Part shown: in pieces, positions 6,088 through 13,531 of the stretch | Layout of the letters: every line of letters starts with the position of its first letter | How positions within the stretch are numbered: position 1 is the first letter of the stretch | Assembly (NCBI GenBank): GCA_007122815.1 | Contig: SKSV01000428.1 | Span: 1-17,314, forward strand | Direction: 5' to 3' | DNA length: 17,314 nt | Origin: Trueperaceae bacterium | Lineage (GTDB): Bacteria > Deinococcota > Deinococci > Deinococcales > Trueperaceae | Notes under the pieces: model-generated | Database searches by the model: none | The model's input: the letters and a program-made list of their open reading frames with translations, nothing else | Told to the model about the DNA's origin: nothing | Program-made: the position numbers and the translations under genes

Positions 6088-7425
6088 ATGGCCGTCGACA
6101 CGCTCAAGAGCTCGCGCGATCCCGAGACAGGGAGCGCAACCGCTGCGCTGTTGACCCGCCAGAAGGCTCACCTGCTGCCGGTTCAGAGCCGCATGCTCTA
6201 CTACGGCGGGCGCCCGCTCGCCGTCGGTCGGGCCCGGGGCGACTGGTTGTGGGACGTCGAGGGCAACCGTTACCTCGATTTCTTCGGCGGGATACTGACG
6301 GTGTCGGTCGGGCACTGCAACGAGGAGGTCGTGGAGGCGACCGCGGAGCAGATGCGCACGGTGGGCCACACCAGCACCCTCTACTTGAACGAGATCACCA
6401 TCAAGGTGGCCGAGAAGCTCGCCGAGATCACCCCGGGTCGGCTGCAGGTGTCGTTCTTCACCAACAGCGGAACCGAGGCCGACGAGATGGCGATCATGGC
6501 GGCGCGCACCTACACCGGGAATCGCGACGTGATCTCATTGCGCCACGCCTACTCCGGACGCAGCGCGTCGATGATGGCCATGACCGCACACTCGACCTGG
6601 CGGCAGGGCGGCGTCTACGACGGCCACATCAAGCAAGTGCGCAGTCCCAACCTCTACCGCAGACCGAACGGCATGAGCGAGGAAGCCTACCTGGACTTCC
6701 TCGTCGACGACCTGTCAGACTTCCTGGCTACCTGCACGGACGGCAAGATCGCCGCCTTCATGGCCGAGCCCATACAGGGCGTCGGCGGCTTCGCGGTGGC
6801 GCCCGCGGACTACTTCCGTCGCGTGCTGCCACTCATCGAGGAGGCCGGCGGCATCCTGATCATCGACGAGGTGCAGACCGCCTGGGGCCGTACCGGGCGG
6901 CACTGGTGCGGCATCGAGCACTGGGGGGTGGAACCGGACGTGATGACCTTCGCGAAGGGGATCGCCAACGGCGCCCCGGTGGGTGCGACGATCATGACGC
7001 CCGAGGTGGCCGAGTCGGTGCAAGCGCTGACCCTCTCGACGTTCGGCGGGAACCCGGTCTCGATGGCGCAGGCGTTCGCCACCATCAGCTACATCGAGCG
7101 CCATCGCCTGTGGGAGAACGCCGAGGCCCAGGGGTCGCGGCTACGCGCACGACTCGACGCCCTCGCCGACCGCCACGAGTACGTCGGGGACGTGCGAGGC
7201 ATGGGGCTGATGCAGGCGCTCGAGGTCGTGGCGCCAGGCACGCGGGACCCGGACCCAGCTCGCGCCGACGCGCTGCTGAACGCCGCGCGAGACGTGGGAC
7301 TCCTGCTGGGCAAGGGAGGCCGCTACGGCAACACCCTCCGCATCGCGCCCATGCTCAACGTGAGCGCTGAGTCCATCGATGAAGGTTGTGGTCTGCTCGA
7401 TGAGGCGGCAGCGCAGGTAGCTTGA
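6088..7425 (+). CDS. Class III PLP-dependent aminotransferase, AGXT2-like
   Basis: A 445-residue protein of full family length. The class III signature is present: GTEADE (128-133), AEPIQGVGG (226-234), LIIDEVQTAWGRTG (257-270) with D260 contacting the pyridine nitrogen, and TFAKGIANGAP (287-297) where K290 forms the Schiff base with pyridoxal phosphate. GNRYLDFFGGI (59-69) is the usual N-terminal segment. Of the family, it most recalls alanine-glyoxylate aminotransferase 2 and related omega-amino acid transaminases, but the amino donor and acceptor cannot be read from sequence. ATG 6088 has a strong ribosome site. It follows the two-component genes on the same strand with a 61-base gap, so it may be read through from them or have its own promoter. 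Confidence 0.9.
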   Translation: MAVDTLKSSRDPETGSATAALLTRQKAHLLPVQSRMLYYGGRPLAVGRARGDWLWDVEGNRYLDFFGGILTVSVGHCNEEVVEATAEQMRTVGHTSTLYLNEITIKVAEKLAEITPGRLQVSFFTNSGTEADEMAIMAARTYTGNRDVISLRHAYSGRSASMMAMTAHSTWRQGGVYDGHIKQVRSPNLYRRPNGMSEEAYLDFLVDDLSDFLATCTDGKIAAFMAEPIQGVGGFAVAPADYFRRVLPLIEEAGGILIIDEVQTAWGRTGRHWCGIEHWGVEPDVMTFAKGIANGAPVGATIMTPEVAESVQALTLSTFGGNPVSMAQAFATISYIERHRLWENAEAQGSRLRARLDALADRHEYVGDVRGMGLMQALEVVAPGTRDPDPARADALLNAARDVGLLLGKGGRYGNTLRIAPMLNVSAESIDEGCGLLDEAAAQVA

Positions 7426-7445
7426 GCGCTGGTGCGCACGAGGCG

Positions 7446-7474
7446 TTGTACGCTCAGCACCCGAAAGTGATATC
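7446..7474 (+). promoter_or_regulatory. Candidate sigma-70-type promoter of the DUF302 gene
   Basis: TTGTAC (7446-7451) resembles a -35 element. GATATC (7469-7474), 17 bases downstream, is a weak -10; TATCCT (7471-7476) is an alternative at 19 bases. It is a locally AT-richer island in GC-rich DNA, directly upstream of the DUF302 gene. Confidence 0.4.
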
Positions 7475-7486
7475 CTAGGGGGATAT
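7470..7486. promoter_or_regulatory. Inverted repeat over the DUF302 promoter, possible operator
   Basis: ATATCC (7470-7475) and GGATAT (7481-7486) flank TAGGG. The repeat sits on the putative -10 region. The form, AT-rich ends with a C-run, TAG and G-run, recalls operators of the CsoR/CstR/FrmR repressor family, but the left C-run is short and no such repressor is encoded here. Confidence 0.35.
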
Positions 7487-7505
7487 ACACCACCAGGAGG
7501 TCGCC

Positions 7506-7916
7506 ATGAGAACGCTGCAACGGACAGTTCCCGCACCCCTCGAGCAGGTCCGCGCCGCCGTAGAGCAGAGCCTGCAGGCAGAAGGCTTCGGTGTGCTGAC
7601 CGAGATCGACGTCCAAGCCGTCTTCCGGACGAAGCTAGGCGCCGAGCACGAGGGGCACCGCATCCTCGGCGTGTGCAACCCGCAGTTCGCCAAGCAGGCC
7701 CTCGACTTGGACCGAGACGTCGCCACGTTGCTCCCCTGCACGCTCACGCTCCGCGAGGTCGAGGGCGGCACCGAGGTGAAGGTGCTGGACCCGAACGCCG
7801 TCTTCACGCTCGCCGCGCCCGAGACGCAAGCCGGACTCGCGCCGCTCGCGGACGAGGTGACCGCGCGGCTCGCGAGTGCGCTCGAGGCGCTGCCTGGCCA
7901 GCCAGCTACCCCCTAG
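7506..7916 (+). CDS. DUF302-family protein
   Basis: A 136-residue protein spanning one DUF302 domain. The family pattern is visible in RTKLG, HRILGVCNPQFAKQAL (51-66), LLPCTLTLRE and VKVLDPNAVF. Members are small soluble proteins of unknown biochemical function, often found beside sulfur, metal or redox genes. The conserved Cys in GVCNP and that in LPC are both present. AGGAGGT at 7495-7501 precedes ATG 7506 by 4 bases. It probably has its own promoter, with an inverted repeat on it. The stop codon shares CTAG with the convergent acetyltransferase gene. Confidence 0.88.
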   Translation: MRTLQRTVPAPLEQVRAAVEQSLQAEGFGVLTEIDVQAVFRTKLGAEHEGHRILGVCNPQFAKQALDLDRDVATLLPCTLTLREVEGGTEVKVLDPNAVFTLAAPETQAGLAPLADEVTARLASALEALPGQPATP

Positions 7917-8392
7917 AGCGCCAGCTCGAGCACCACCTCATCGTCGTCCATCTCCCCGGTGGGCTCGAACCCGAACGCGCGGTAGAACGGCTCGGCGCAA
8001 CCCGGACCGGGCACGTAGGAGAGTTCGAGGGTCGAGAACAAGCCCTTCGAGCGCACGTGCTCGATGACCTTGGCGAGCGCCGCTCGGCCGACGCCGCGGC
8101 CTTGGTGACGCCGGTCGATCATGAACCTCCACACGCCGACGCCCGGGGCCTGTGCCTGTGGTGACGAGAGCGACTCGTCGTGGAGCATCACGAAGCCCAC
8201 GGGCTCCTCACCGAGGTAGATGGCGCGGTACCAAGCCTCCTCGGAGAACAACGCCTGCGCCAGAGACACGGCGTTGGGCGCCACGAAGTCACGCTGGTCG
8301 TCGGCGACCTCGAGCTTGATGATCGCGACGACCGTGTCGCCGGTGATCTCGCGCAACGTCACTTCGGCGGGGTCGATCTGGCTAGCGGGCAT
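7913..8392 (-). CDS. GNAT acetyltransferase, spermidine/diamine type (BltD/PaiA-like)
   Basis: A 159-residue acetyltransferase. VADDQRDFVAPNAVSLAQA (29-47) closely resembles the N-terminal substrate segment of BltD-type polyamine acetyltransferases. Motif A is WRFMIDRRHQGRGVGRAAL (88-106) with the HQGRGVG pyrophosphate loop. AEPFYRAFGF near the C-terminus is the usual GNAT ending. It probably acetylates a polyamine or similar diamine using acetyl-CoA; the substrate is inferred. ATG 8392 is chosen because AGGAGG lies 4 bases upstream; the frame stays open to 8524 through a tandem repeat that is unlikely to be coding. It is the last gene of a minus-strand series after the MDR oxidoreductase. 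Confidence 0.85.
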   Translation of the reverse strand: MPASQIDPAEVTLREITGDTVVAIIKLEVADDQRDFVAPNAVSLAQALFSEEAWYRAIYLGEEPVGFVMLHDESLSSPQAQAPGVGVWRFMIDRRHQGRGVGRAALAKVIEHVRSKGLFSTLELSYVPGPGCAEPFYRAFGFEPTGEMDDDEVVLELAL

Positions 8393-8396
8393 CGCG

Positions 8397-8402
8397 CCTC
8401 CT
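8397..8402 (-). promoter_or_regulatory. Ribosome binding site fixing the GNAT start at 8392
   Basis: On the minus strand AGGAGG is followed by 4 bases and ATG. This rules against the longer reading frame that begins at 8524. Confidence 0.7.
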
Positions 8403-8403
8403 G

Positions 8404-8450
8404 TGTCGACGGTGTCAACGATGTCGACCGTTTCGATGGGTAGTCGACCG
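8404..8450. repeat. Nine-base tandem repeat upstream of the acetyltransferase
   Basis: Three adjacent copies: TGTCGACGG (8404-8412), TGTCAACGA (8413-8421) and TGTCGACCG (8422-8430). A related AGTCGACCG lies at 8442-8450. The core GTCGAC is self-complementary. The array sits in the 88-base leader between the MDR gene and the acetyltransferase, with the nearest copy against the ribosome binding site. Regularly spaced regulator sites or simple slippage are both possible. Confidence 0.5.
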
Positions 8451-8480
8451 CATCTCTGGCGCGCTGGCGAGGGTCGAAGG

Positions 8481-9488
8481 TCACGCGCCGGGGACCAGCA
8501 GCACCTTCCCGGATCCCATGGCATGCCGGTAGCCCTCCACCGCCGCGGGCGCCTCCTCGAGGCTCACGCGCTCGCGCACGTGGGTCGAGAGCTCGCGGCC
8601 GAGCAGGCGCTGGGCCCTTCCGGAGATGCGGGCGAGGCCTAGGAGGCCCTTCCCGCGCAACCACGTCGGAAGGTAGAAGCCTTCGACACGCCGGTCGCCG
8701 AAGAGGATGGTGCGAGGGTCGGCCGTGAGGGCCGCCGAGGAGAGGGCACCGTAGAGGACCACGGTGCTCCCCTCGGGCGCCGCCTCCAACAGCTGACCGG
8801 TGAACTCACCAGCGACAGCGTCCAAGAAGAGCGTGGCGCGCAACTCCTGCGCGGCTTCGCGAAGGCTGGAGACGAAGTCGTCGCTGGCGCTCGAGATCAC
8901 GTACCGTGCGCCCTCCTGCAGCGCCATCTCGCGCTTCTCATCGCTCCTGAGCACCGCGATCACGTCGACGCCCTCGCGCTTCGCCAGGCGCGTCACCATC
9001 CTCCCCAGCGCGCTCGCGGCAGCCGAGTTCACGATCGCGCGATGCCCGCCTCGCTTCGCGCCCTCCATCAAGCCTAGAGCGGTGAGCGGGTTCACGATCA
9101 ACGTGGCGGCCTGCTCGAGCTCGACGTCGCGGCGCAAGGGTAGGCAACGATCAGCGCGCGTCACCAGGTACTCCGCGTACGTCCCGCCACTTGGCGGGGA
9201 GGCTGCGCAGGCGACGCGTCGTCCGAGGAGGGCGCGCGCGAAGAGGCCAGACCCGGCGGCAACGACGGTTCCGCTACCCTCGTTGCCTGGCACGAACGGG
9301 AACCGCGTCGCCCCGGGATACAGACCGTCCATGGCGCCGAGGTCCGAAGGGTTGACCGGAGCAGCGGCGACGCGCACGAGCACCTCGCCTCGTTCTGGCC
9401 GTGGTACGGGGCGCTCGGCAAGGCGAAGCGGTTCGCCTTGAAAGTCGACTACGAGCGCACGCATGGTCCGAGGGATGGGTTCTTTCAC
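8481..9488 (-). CDS. MDR-family quinone oxidoreductase / enoyl reductase-like protein
   Basis: A 335-residue medium-chain dehydrogenase/reductase. GroES-like domain: EVLVRVAAAPVNPSDLG, then PFVPGNEGSGTVVAAG (about 64-79). The cofactor domain has IVNSAAASALGRMVTRLAK (about 151-169) in place of the GxGxxG loop, as in quinone oxidoreductases and mitochondrial-type enoyl reductases, so NADPH is the likely cofactor. The Cys/His/Glu set for catalytic zinc is absent (PVNPSD replaces the zinc Cys segment). The substrate is unknown; enones, quinones or enoyl thioesters are typical. GTG 9488 is preferred because AGGCGGTGA precedes it; ATG 9464 is the alternative. It lies 62 bases after the M24 peptidase on the same strand. 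Confidence 0.85.
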   Translation of the reverse strand: MKEPIPRTMRALVVDFQGEPLRLAERPVPRPERGEVLVRVAAAPVNPSDLGAMDGLYPGATRFPFVPGNEGSGTVVAAGSGLFARALLGRRVACAASPPSGGTYAEYLVTRADRCLPLRRDVELEQAATLIVNPLTALGLMEGAKRGGHRAIVNSAAASALGRMVTRLAKREGVDVIAVLRSDEKREMALQEGARYVISSASDDFVSSLREAAQELRATLFLDAVAGEFTGQLLEAAPEGSTVVLYGALSSAALTADPRTILFGDRRVEGFYLPTWLRGKGLLGLARISGRAQRLLGRELSTHVRERVSLEEAPAAVEGYRHAMGSGKVLLVPGA

Positions 9489-9494
9489 CGTGAG

Positions 9495-9503
9495 TCACCG
9501 CCT
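9495..9503 (-). promoter_or_regulatory. Ribosome binding site supporting GTG 9488
   Basis: On the minus strand AGGCGGTGA, one mismatch from AGGAGGTGA, ends 6 bases before GTG 9488. The alternative ATG at 9464 has no such site. Confidence 0.55.
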
Positions 9504-9550
9504 GGAGCGAGGACCTCCGCCCGATGGGAAACGCCGCGCCATCTCAGCCC

Positions 9551-10696
9551 TCAATCGACCACGAGCAGCTCACGGAAGCCTGCGGTGAGCGGCTCGCCGC
9601 CGTCAGGCCTCACCACCACGACGTCCTCGACGCGCGCCGAGAAGGTGTCGAAGCGGGTGATGCTCGGCTCCACGGTGAACAACATGCCCTCCTGGAGGAG
9701 GGTGCTGTCGCTGGCGGTCAGGAACGGGGGCTCGTGCACGTCGAGGCCGATGCCGTGACCGAGGCGGTGCCGGAAAGCTTCGCCGTGCCCGGCGGCGGCG
9801 ATCACCTCGCGCGCGGCTGCGTCGGCCTCGGCCGCCGTGGCCCTCCCCGCTCGGAGCGCTGCGATACCGGCCGCCTGCGAGCTCATGACGAGCTCGAAGA
9901 CCTCCAGGTAGTCCTTCCCCGGGTCCCCGAAGAAGACGGAGCGGCCGAAGTCGTAGCAGTAGCCGTCGAGGATGGCGCCGAAGTCGAAGAGGATCGACAC
10001 CGGCGGCGTCAGGCTGCGGGGCCAGGTAGCTTGACGCTGCCCGAAGAGCAGCGGGTGCCCAGGCCCGGAGTTGTAGAGCGACGTCGTGAAGGACGGCCCC
10101 AAGGAACCGTGCCGGCGAAGCTGGTGGTCGATCTCGCTGACGACGTCCAACTCGGTCATCCCGTGTGCGAGCTTGCCCAAGACCGACGCGAAGGCCGCCT
10201 CGGTGATCGCGCCAGCGCGGCGCATCACCTCGATCTCATCCTCTGACTTGATCACCCGAAGCGGGCGCAGGACCTCGGTGGCCGACAGGAAGCTCGCGCC
10301 CGGCAGCAACTCCTGGAGGGCGCTCACGGTCGACCCGTGCGTGGCGTCCGATATCGCGACGCGGGGTCGCTCGCTCAGAGCGAGGTCTCGCAGGATCTTC
10401 CGCACCAAGGCCGCAGGATCGTCATGGTCCTGGAGCACGTGCACGCGCAGGTCCCCGGAGCCTCCAAGGCCGCCGAACTCCGCGCTCATGCGTGGCAGGG
10501 CCAGCACTGGTGGCTGCCCCGGCGCCAACCACGCGCCCTCCACCCAGGCCCCCGGGTGCAGGACCGCGCCGAAGTTCGGAAGGTCTCTGGGAACACCCAT
10601 CAGGTACTGCAGGTCTGCCGATACAGGTAGGAACGCCAGGTCGGCTACCTCACCCAGCCGCTCCTGAAAGGTGCTCATCCGTTGCTCGAAGTCCAC
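9551..10696 (-). CDS. M24-family metallopeptidase (Xaa-Pro aminopeptidase/dipeptidase-like)
   Basis: A 381-residue protein with creatinase N-domain then pita-bread domain. All five metal ligands are present: D238 (FDFG), D249 (YDFGRS), H314 (GHGIG), E343 (FTVEPS) and E357 (VEDVVVV). This gives a dinuclear Mn/Co-type site that hydrolyses N-terminal or dipeptide bonds, commonly before proline. It is cytoplasmic, as no signal peptide is seen. GTG 10696 is chosen because GGTGGTGGG lies 5 bases upstream and the protein then begins VDFEQRMSTFQERL, the usual family start. An ATG at 10678 is possible; a longer frame to 10774 adds a Trp-rich stretch through the promoter region. It is divergent from the peptide importer, suggesting that it processes imported peptides. 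Confidence 0.88.
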   Translation of the reverse strand: MDFEQRMSTFQERLGEVADLAFLPVSADLQYLMGVPRDLPNFGAVLHPGAWVEGAWLAPGQPPVLALPRMSAEFGGLGGSGDLRVHVLQDHDDPAALVRKILRDLALSERPRVAISDATHGSTVSALQELLPGASFLSATEVLRPLRVIKSEDEIEVMRRAGAITEAAFASVLGKLAHGMTELDVVSEIDHQLRRHGSLGPSFTTSLYNSGPGHPLLFGQRQATWPRSLTPPVSILFDFGAILDGYCYDFGRSVFFGDPGKDYLEVFELVMSSQAAGIAALRAGRATAAEADAAAREVIAAAGHGEAFRHRLGHGIGLDVHEPPFLTASDSTLLQEGMLFTVEPSITRFDTFSARVEDVVVVRPDGGEPLTAGFRELLVVD

Positions 10697-10701
10697 GGGA
10701 A

Positions 10702-10710
10702 CCCACCACC
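10702..10710 (-). promoter_or_regulatory. Ribosome binding site supporting GTG 10696
   Basis: GGTGGTGGG on the minus strand, 5 bases before GTG. The match to AGGAGG is only moderate. Confidence 0.4.
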
Positions 10711-10716
10711 AATTCG

Positions 10717-10725
10717 TGCTATGTT
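10717..10725 (+). promoter_or_regulatory. Candidate extended -10 promoter of the ABC operon
   Basis: TGC followed by TATGTT fits an extended -10 element (TGn-TATnnT). It lies about 90 bases before the binding-protein start. No good -35 is visible, as expected for extended -10 promoters. Confidence 0.4.
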
Positions 10726-10741
10726 CACGCCAGCCTGGGTA

Positions 10742-10747
10742 AGTATA
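10742..10747 (-). promoter_or_regulatory. Candidate -10 box of the M24 peptidase operon
   Basis: TATACT on the minus strand, about 46 bases before GTG 10696. The corresponding -35 region is poor, so this is tentative. Confidence 0.35.
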
Positions 10748-10764
10748 CGGCCCTAACGGGGCCG
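10748..10764. promoter_or_regulatory. Inverted repeat between divergent peptidase and importer operons
   Basis: CGGCCC (10748-10753) and GGGCCG (10759-10764) flank TAACG. The repeat abuts the minus-strand -10 candidate and lies downstream of the plus-strand one, a suitable place for a shared operator or a leader hairpin. Confidence 0.4.
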
Positions 10765-10815
10765 CTCGATCCACGCTAAGACCATCGCCGACTACACCCG
10801 AAGAGGAGACCCACC

Positions 10816-12417
10816 ATGAACCAGAAGCTGGCTGCGCCCGCGCAGGCCTCGCGAAACCTGATTCTCGGCGCCCTGATCCTGCTCGTGGGCCTGGGTTTCG
10901 GACAGGTCAAGGCCGAAGAGGTCATCGTGCTCGGACACGCGGAGATAACCGAGGCGTACGATCCCGCCCACGCCTTCAACCCCACCAGTGGCATGGTGAA
11001 CCGCGTGGCGTACGACACCCTCGTGACCTTCCCGGACGCAGACGCGAGCTCCATCGAGCCGCTGCTGGCCGAATCATGGTCGATCTCGGACGACGGTCTC
11101 GTCTACACCTTCCATCTCCGCGACGACGCCACCTTCACCAACGGCGACCCGCTCACCGCACAGGACGTGGTCTTCTCGTTCAACCGCCTCAAGCACGTGC
11201 GAGCGCAGCCCTCCTTCCTCACCGACCCCATCGCGTCGATCGACGCCCTCGACGAGCGCACGGTGGCGATCACCGTGACCGGACCGCGCCCCTCGTTCCT
11301 GGCGGAGCTCGCGAACACCGCGTTCTCGGTGACGAACGCGTCGGTGGTTGGCGCCAACGGCGGCACCGACGCCGAAGACGCCGCCGAGACAGACACCGCC
11401 CAGGCCTACCTCAACCAGACCTCGGCCGGTACGGGCGCGTACGTCCTGCAGGGTTGGGAGCCACAAGACCGCACCGTTCTGGTCCGGAACCCCGACTACT
11501 GGGGCGAGCAGCCGTTCTTCGACCGCGTGATCATCGTGAACATCCCGGAGGCTGCCACGCAGCGCGTGGCGCTCGTGTCCGGGAACATCGACCTGGCTAC
11601 GGACCTCACTCCCGACCAGGTGGTCGCGCTCGAGGGCAACGACGACATCGGAATCTACCTGGGGCCCGGTCGCTGGACACACTTCCTGCTCATGAACCGC
11701 GACCCCGGCGTAGGCGGCCCGGTGTCTGATCCTCTGGTCGCACGCGCCGTACGCTACGCCCTCGACTACGAGGGATACCGCGAGCTGTGGGCCGGGAGCG
11801 TTACTCCGGGCAGCAACATGTGGATCGGCTTGGCAGGCGCGTACGGGCAGGACGAGGCCATGCAGCGTGACCTCGAGCTCGCGCGCGAGCTCCTCGCCGA
11901 AGCCGGTTACCCCGACGGGTTCGAGATCACCCTCCAGTACCCCGACATGACCTGGGCCGGGGTCAGCACCAGCACCAACGCGCAGAAGATACAGGCCGAC
12001 CTCGCCGAAGTGGGCATCGCCGTCCGCCTTCTCCCGGGTGAGGTGCAGGTGGCGCTCGAGGGGTACCGCAGCGGCGAGCAAGGGTTCGCGTACTGGTTCT
12101 GGGGGCCCGACAAGCTCGACCCGGTTGACTTCCTGGAGTTCCTGCCGGGCGGGAAGGTTGCTGGCGAGCGCGCCCGCTGGACCGAGGACGGGGTCGACCA
12201 GAGCGTGATGGAGCTCATCGCGCAGGCCAACGAGGAGACTGACCCTGACGCACGCATGGAGATCTTCGCGCAGCTGCAGGACTTCGCACAGGAGCACAGC
12301 GCCTTCGCACCCTTCAACGTGCCGGCCGTGCAGACCGCCTTCCGCGCCGAGATCGAAGGCTACGTGTGGCATCCACAGTGGGGGCTCGACCTCGCGCTGT
12401 TGAGCCGGGCGCAGTAG
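10816..12417 (+). CDS. Peptide/nickel-type ABC importer, substrate-binding protein (SBP_bac_5)
   Basis: A 533-residue exported solute-binding protein. Residues 1-33 form a type I signal peptide with a hydrophobic core (LILGALILLVGLGFG) ending VKA before EEV; no lipobox Cys, so the mature protein is likely free in the periplasm. The family-5 fold is clear in DPAHAFNPTSGMV, LLAESWSISDDGLVYTFHLR-type strands (about 76-96), NGDPLTAQDVVFSFNRL and NPDYWG. It captures oligopeptides, dipeptides or similar solutes and delivers them to the permeases encoded next. AGGAGA precedes ATG 10816 by 6 bases. A strong hairpin follows the stop codon, likely making this the most abundant product of the operon. 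Confidence 0.93.
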   Translation: MNQKLAAPAQASRNLILGALILLVGLGFGQVKAEEVIVLGHAEITEAYDPAHAFNPTSGMVNRVAYDTLVTFPDADASSIEPLLAESWSISDDGLVYTFHLRDDATFTNGDPLTAQDVVFSFNRLKHVRAQPSFLTDPIASIDALDERTVAITVTGPRPSFLAELANTAFSVTNASVVGANGGTDAEDAAETDTAQAYLNQTSAGTGAYVLQGWEPQDRTVLVRNPDYWGEQPFFDRVIIVNIPEAATQRVALVSGNIDLATDLTPDQVVALEGNDDIGIYLGPGRWTHFLLMNRDPGVGGPVSDPLVARAVRYALDYEGYRELWAGSVTPGSNMWIGLAGAYGQDEAMQRDLELARELLAEAGYPDGFEITLQYPDMTWAGVSTSTNAQKIQADLAEVGIAVRLLPGEVQVALEGYRSGEQGFAYWFWGPDKLDPVDFLEFLPGGKVAGERARWTEDGVDQSVMELIAQANEETDPDARMEIFAQLQDFAQEHSAFAPFNVPAVQTAFRAEIEGYVWHPQWGLDLALLSRAQ

Positions 12418-12433
12418 GCTAGCTAGCGAAACC

Positions 12434-12473
12434 GAGCCGGGGGGAGCGGGCTTCGCGTCCGCTCCCCCCGCTC
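12434..12473 (+). terminator. Strong intercistronic hairpin after the binding-protein gene
   Basis: GGGGGGAGCGG (12439-12449) pairs perfectly with CCGCTCCCCCC (12459-12469) over a 9-base loop. GAGC (12434-12437) can extend it with GCTC (12470-12473), with one bulged base and one shared position. No T-run follows, so partial termination or protection of the upstream mRNA from 3' decay is more likely than a full stop. Confidence 0.7.
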
Positions 12474-12508
12474 TGAGGCTCGAATCAGCCGTCCCCCCGT
12501 GAGTCGCG

Positions 12509-13528
12509 ATGCCACTGTACAGGTACATCCTCAGGCGCGTCCTCTTCTCGATCCCTCTGGTCCTGGGCATCACCGTCGTGGCGTTCCTGATCGCCAACGC
12601 GGTCCCGGCTGACCCCATCAACGCCAACCTGCCTCAGAGCGCCCTGAACAACGAGCAGCTCGTGGCTGCCTTCCGCGAGAAGTGGGGGCTGGACCAGCCG
12701 CTGCACGTCCAGTACTTCACCTACCTCGGCAACTTGCTGCGAGGCGACATGGGCGTGTCGATCCGGACCGGTAAGCCCGTGCTGGAGGACATAAGGCAGT
12801 TCCTACCCGCGACCATGGAGCTGGCCACCTCAGCGATCGTGGTCGGGCTGCTCCTGGGCATCGGCTTCGGGATCGTCTCCGCCGTGTGGCGGAGCTCACC
12901 CGTGGATTACCTGGTGCGCGTGTTCGCTCTCATAGGCGTGAGCTTCCCGGTCTTCCTGCTGGCCCTGATAGGCCTGAGCGTGCTCCACGCCCAACTCGGT
13001 TGGGTCGCGGGACCCGGCAGGCTGAGCTTCCTGGTCACAAGGCCACCAGAGGTGACGGGGCTCTACACGATCGACAGCCTGCTAGCCGGTCAATGGTCGA
13101 CGCTGCGTGACGCCGCCTCGCACCTGGTACTACCGAGCCTGGTGCTCGGACTGTACGTGTCCGGCATAATCGCGCGCATCACACGCTCCTCGCTGCTGGA
13201 AGTCCTGAACACGGACTACATACGAACCGCGCGCGCCAAGGGCCAGCTCGAGGTGTACATCGTCCTGCGACACGGCCTCTCGAACGCCCTCATCCCGGTG
13301 GTCACGCTGCTGGGCGTGCTCTACGGCAACCTGCTGGCAGGCGCGGTGCTGACGGAGGCCATCTTCGCCTGGCCCGGCATCGGCCGCTACGCTTACCGAG
13401 CGGCCACCTCGCAAGACTTCCCCGCGATCATGGGCGTCAGCATGCTGATTGCCCTGATCTACGTGATCGCGAACTTCGTGGTCGATCTCCTCTACTTCCT
13501 CATCGATCCCCGGATCAGGTACTCGTAA
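12509..13528 (+). CDS. ABC transporter permease, DppB/OppB type
   Basis: A 339-residue inner-membrane permease. It begins with the typical N-terminal helix (YILRRVLFSIPLVLGITVVAF) and the AVPADP segment, followed by about five further helices. The cytoplasmic coupling (EAA-like) loop is YIRTARAKGQLEVYIVLRHG (about 238-257) followed by NALIPVVT. It pairs with the DppC-type permease to form the membrane channel. ATG 12509 has only a weak purine-rich site (GTGAG), so translation may be modest compared with the binding protein. It lies 91 bases after that gene, the gap being filled by a hairpin. Confidence 0.92.
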   Translation: MPLYRYILRRVLFSIPLVLGITVVAFLIANAVPADPINANLPQSALNNEQLVAAFREKWGLDQPLHVQYFTYLGNLLRGDMGVSIRTGKPVLEDIRQFLPATMELATSAIVVGLLLGIGFGIVSAVWRSSPVDYLVRVFALIGVSFPVFLLALIGLSVLHAQLGWVAGPGRLSFLVTRPPEVTGLYTIDSLLAGQWSTLRDAASHLVLPSLVLGLYVSGIIARITRSSLLEVLNTDYIRTARAKGQLEVYIVLRHGLSNALIPVVTLLGVLYGNLLAGAVLTEAIFAWPGIGRYAYRAATSQDFPAIMGVSMLIALIYVIANFVVDLLYFLIDPRIRYS

Positions 13529-13531
13529 GCG

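Noticed and set aside
6027..7370. 447-residue plus-strand open frame in another register
   Set aside because: It overlaps the aminotransferase, which has all catalytic residues and the strong ribosome site; the alternate product is Arg/Gly-rich.
8413..8418. Perfect TTGACA on the minus strand as a -35 box
   Set aside because: The matching -10 position would fall on the start codon at 8390-8392; it is more likely part of the tandem repeat.
8393..8524. N-terminal extension of the spermidine-type acetyltransferase
   Set aside because: It runs through a 9-base tandem repeat and the end of the MDR gene, while AGGAGG points to ATG 8392.
12418..12427. GCTAGCTAGC palindrome immediately after the binding-protein stop
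   Set aside because: Short alternating palindrome with no partner or known role; the nearby GC-rich hairpin explains the region better.
11074..12627. 517-residue minus-strand open frame
   Set aside because: A GC-rich shadow of the binding-protein gene and the following gap; no motif or ribosome site.
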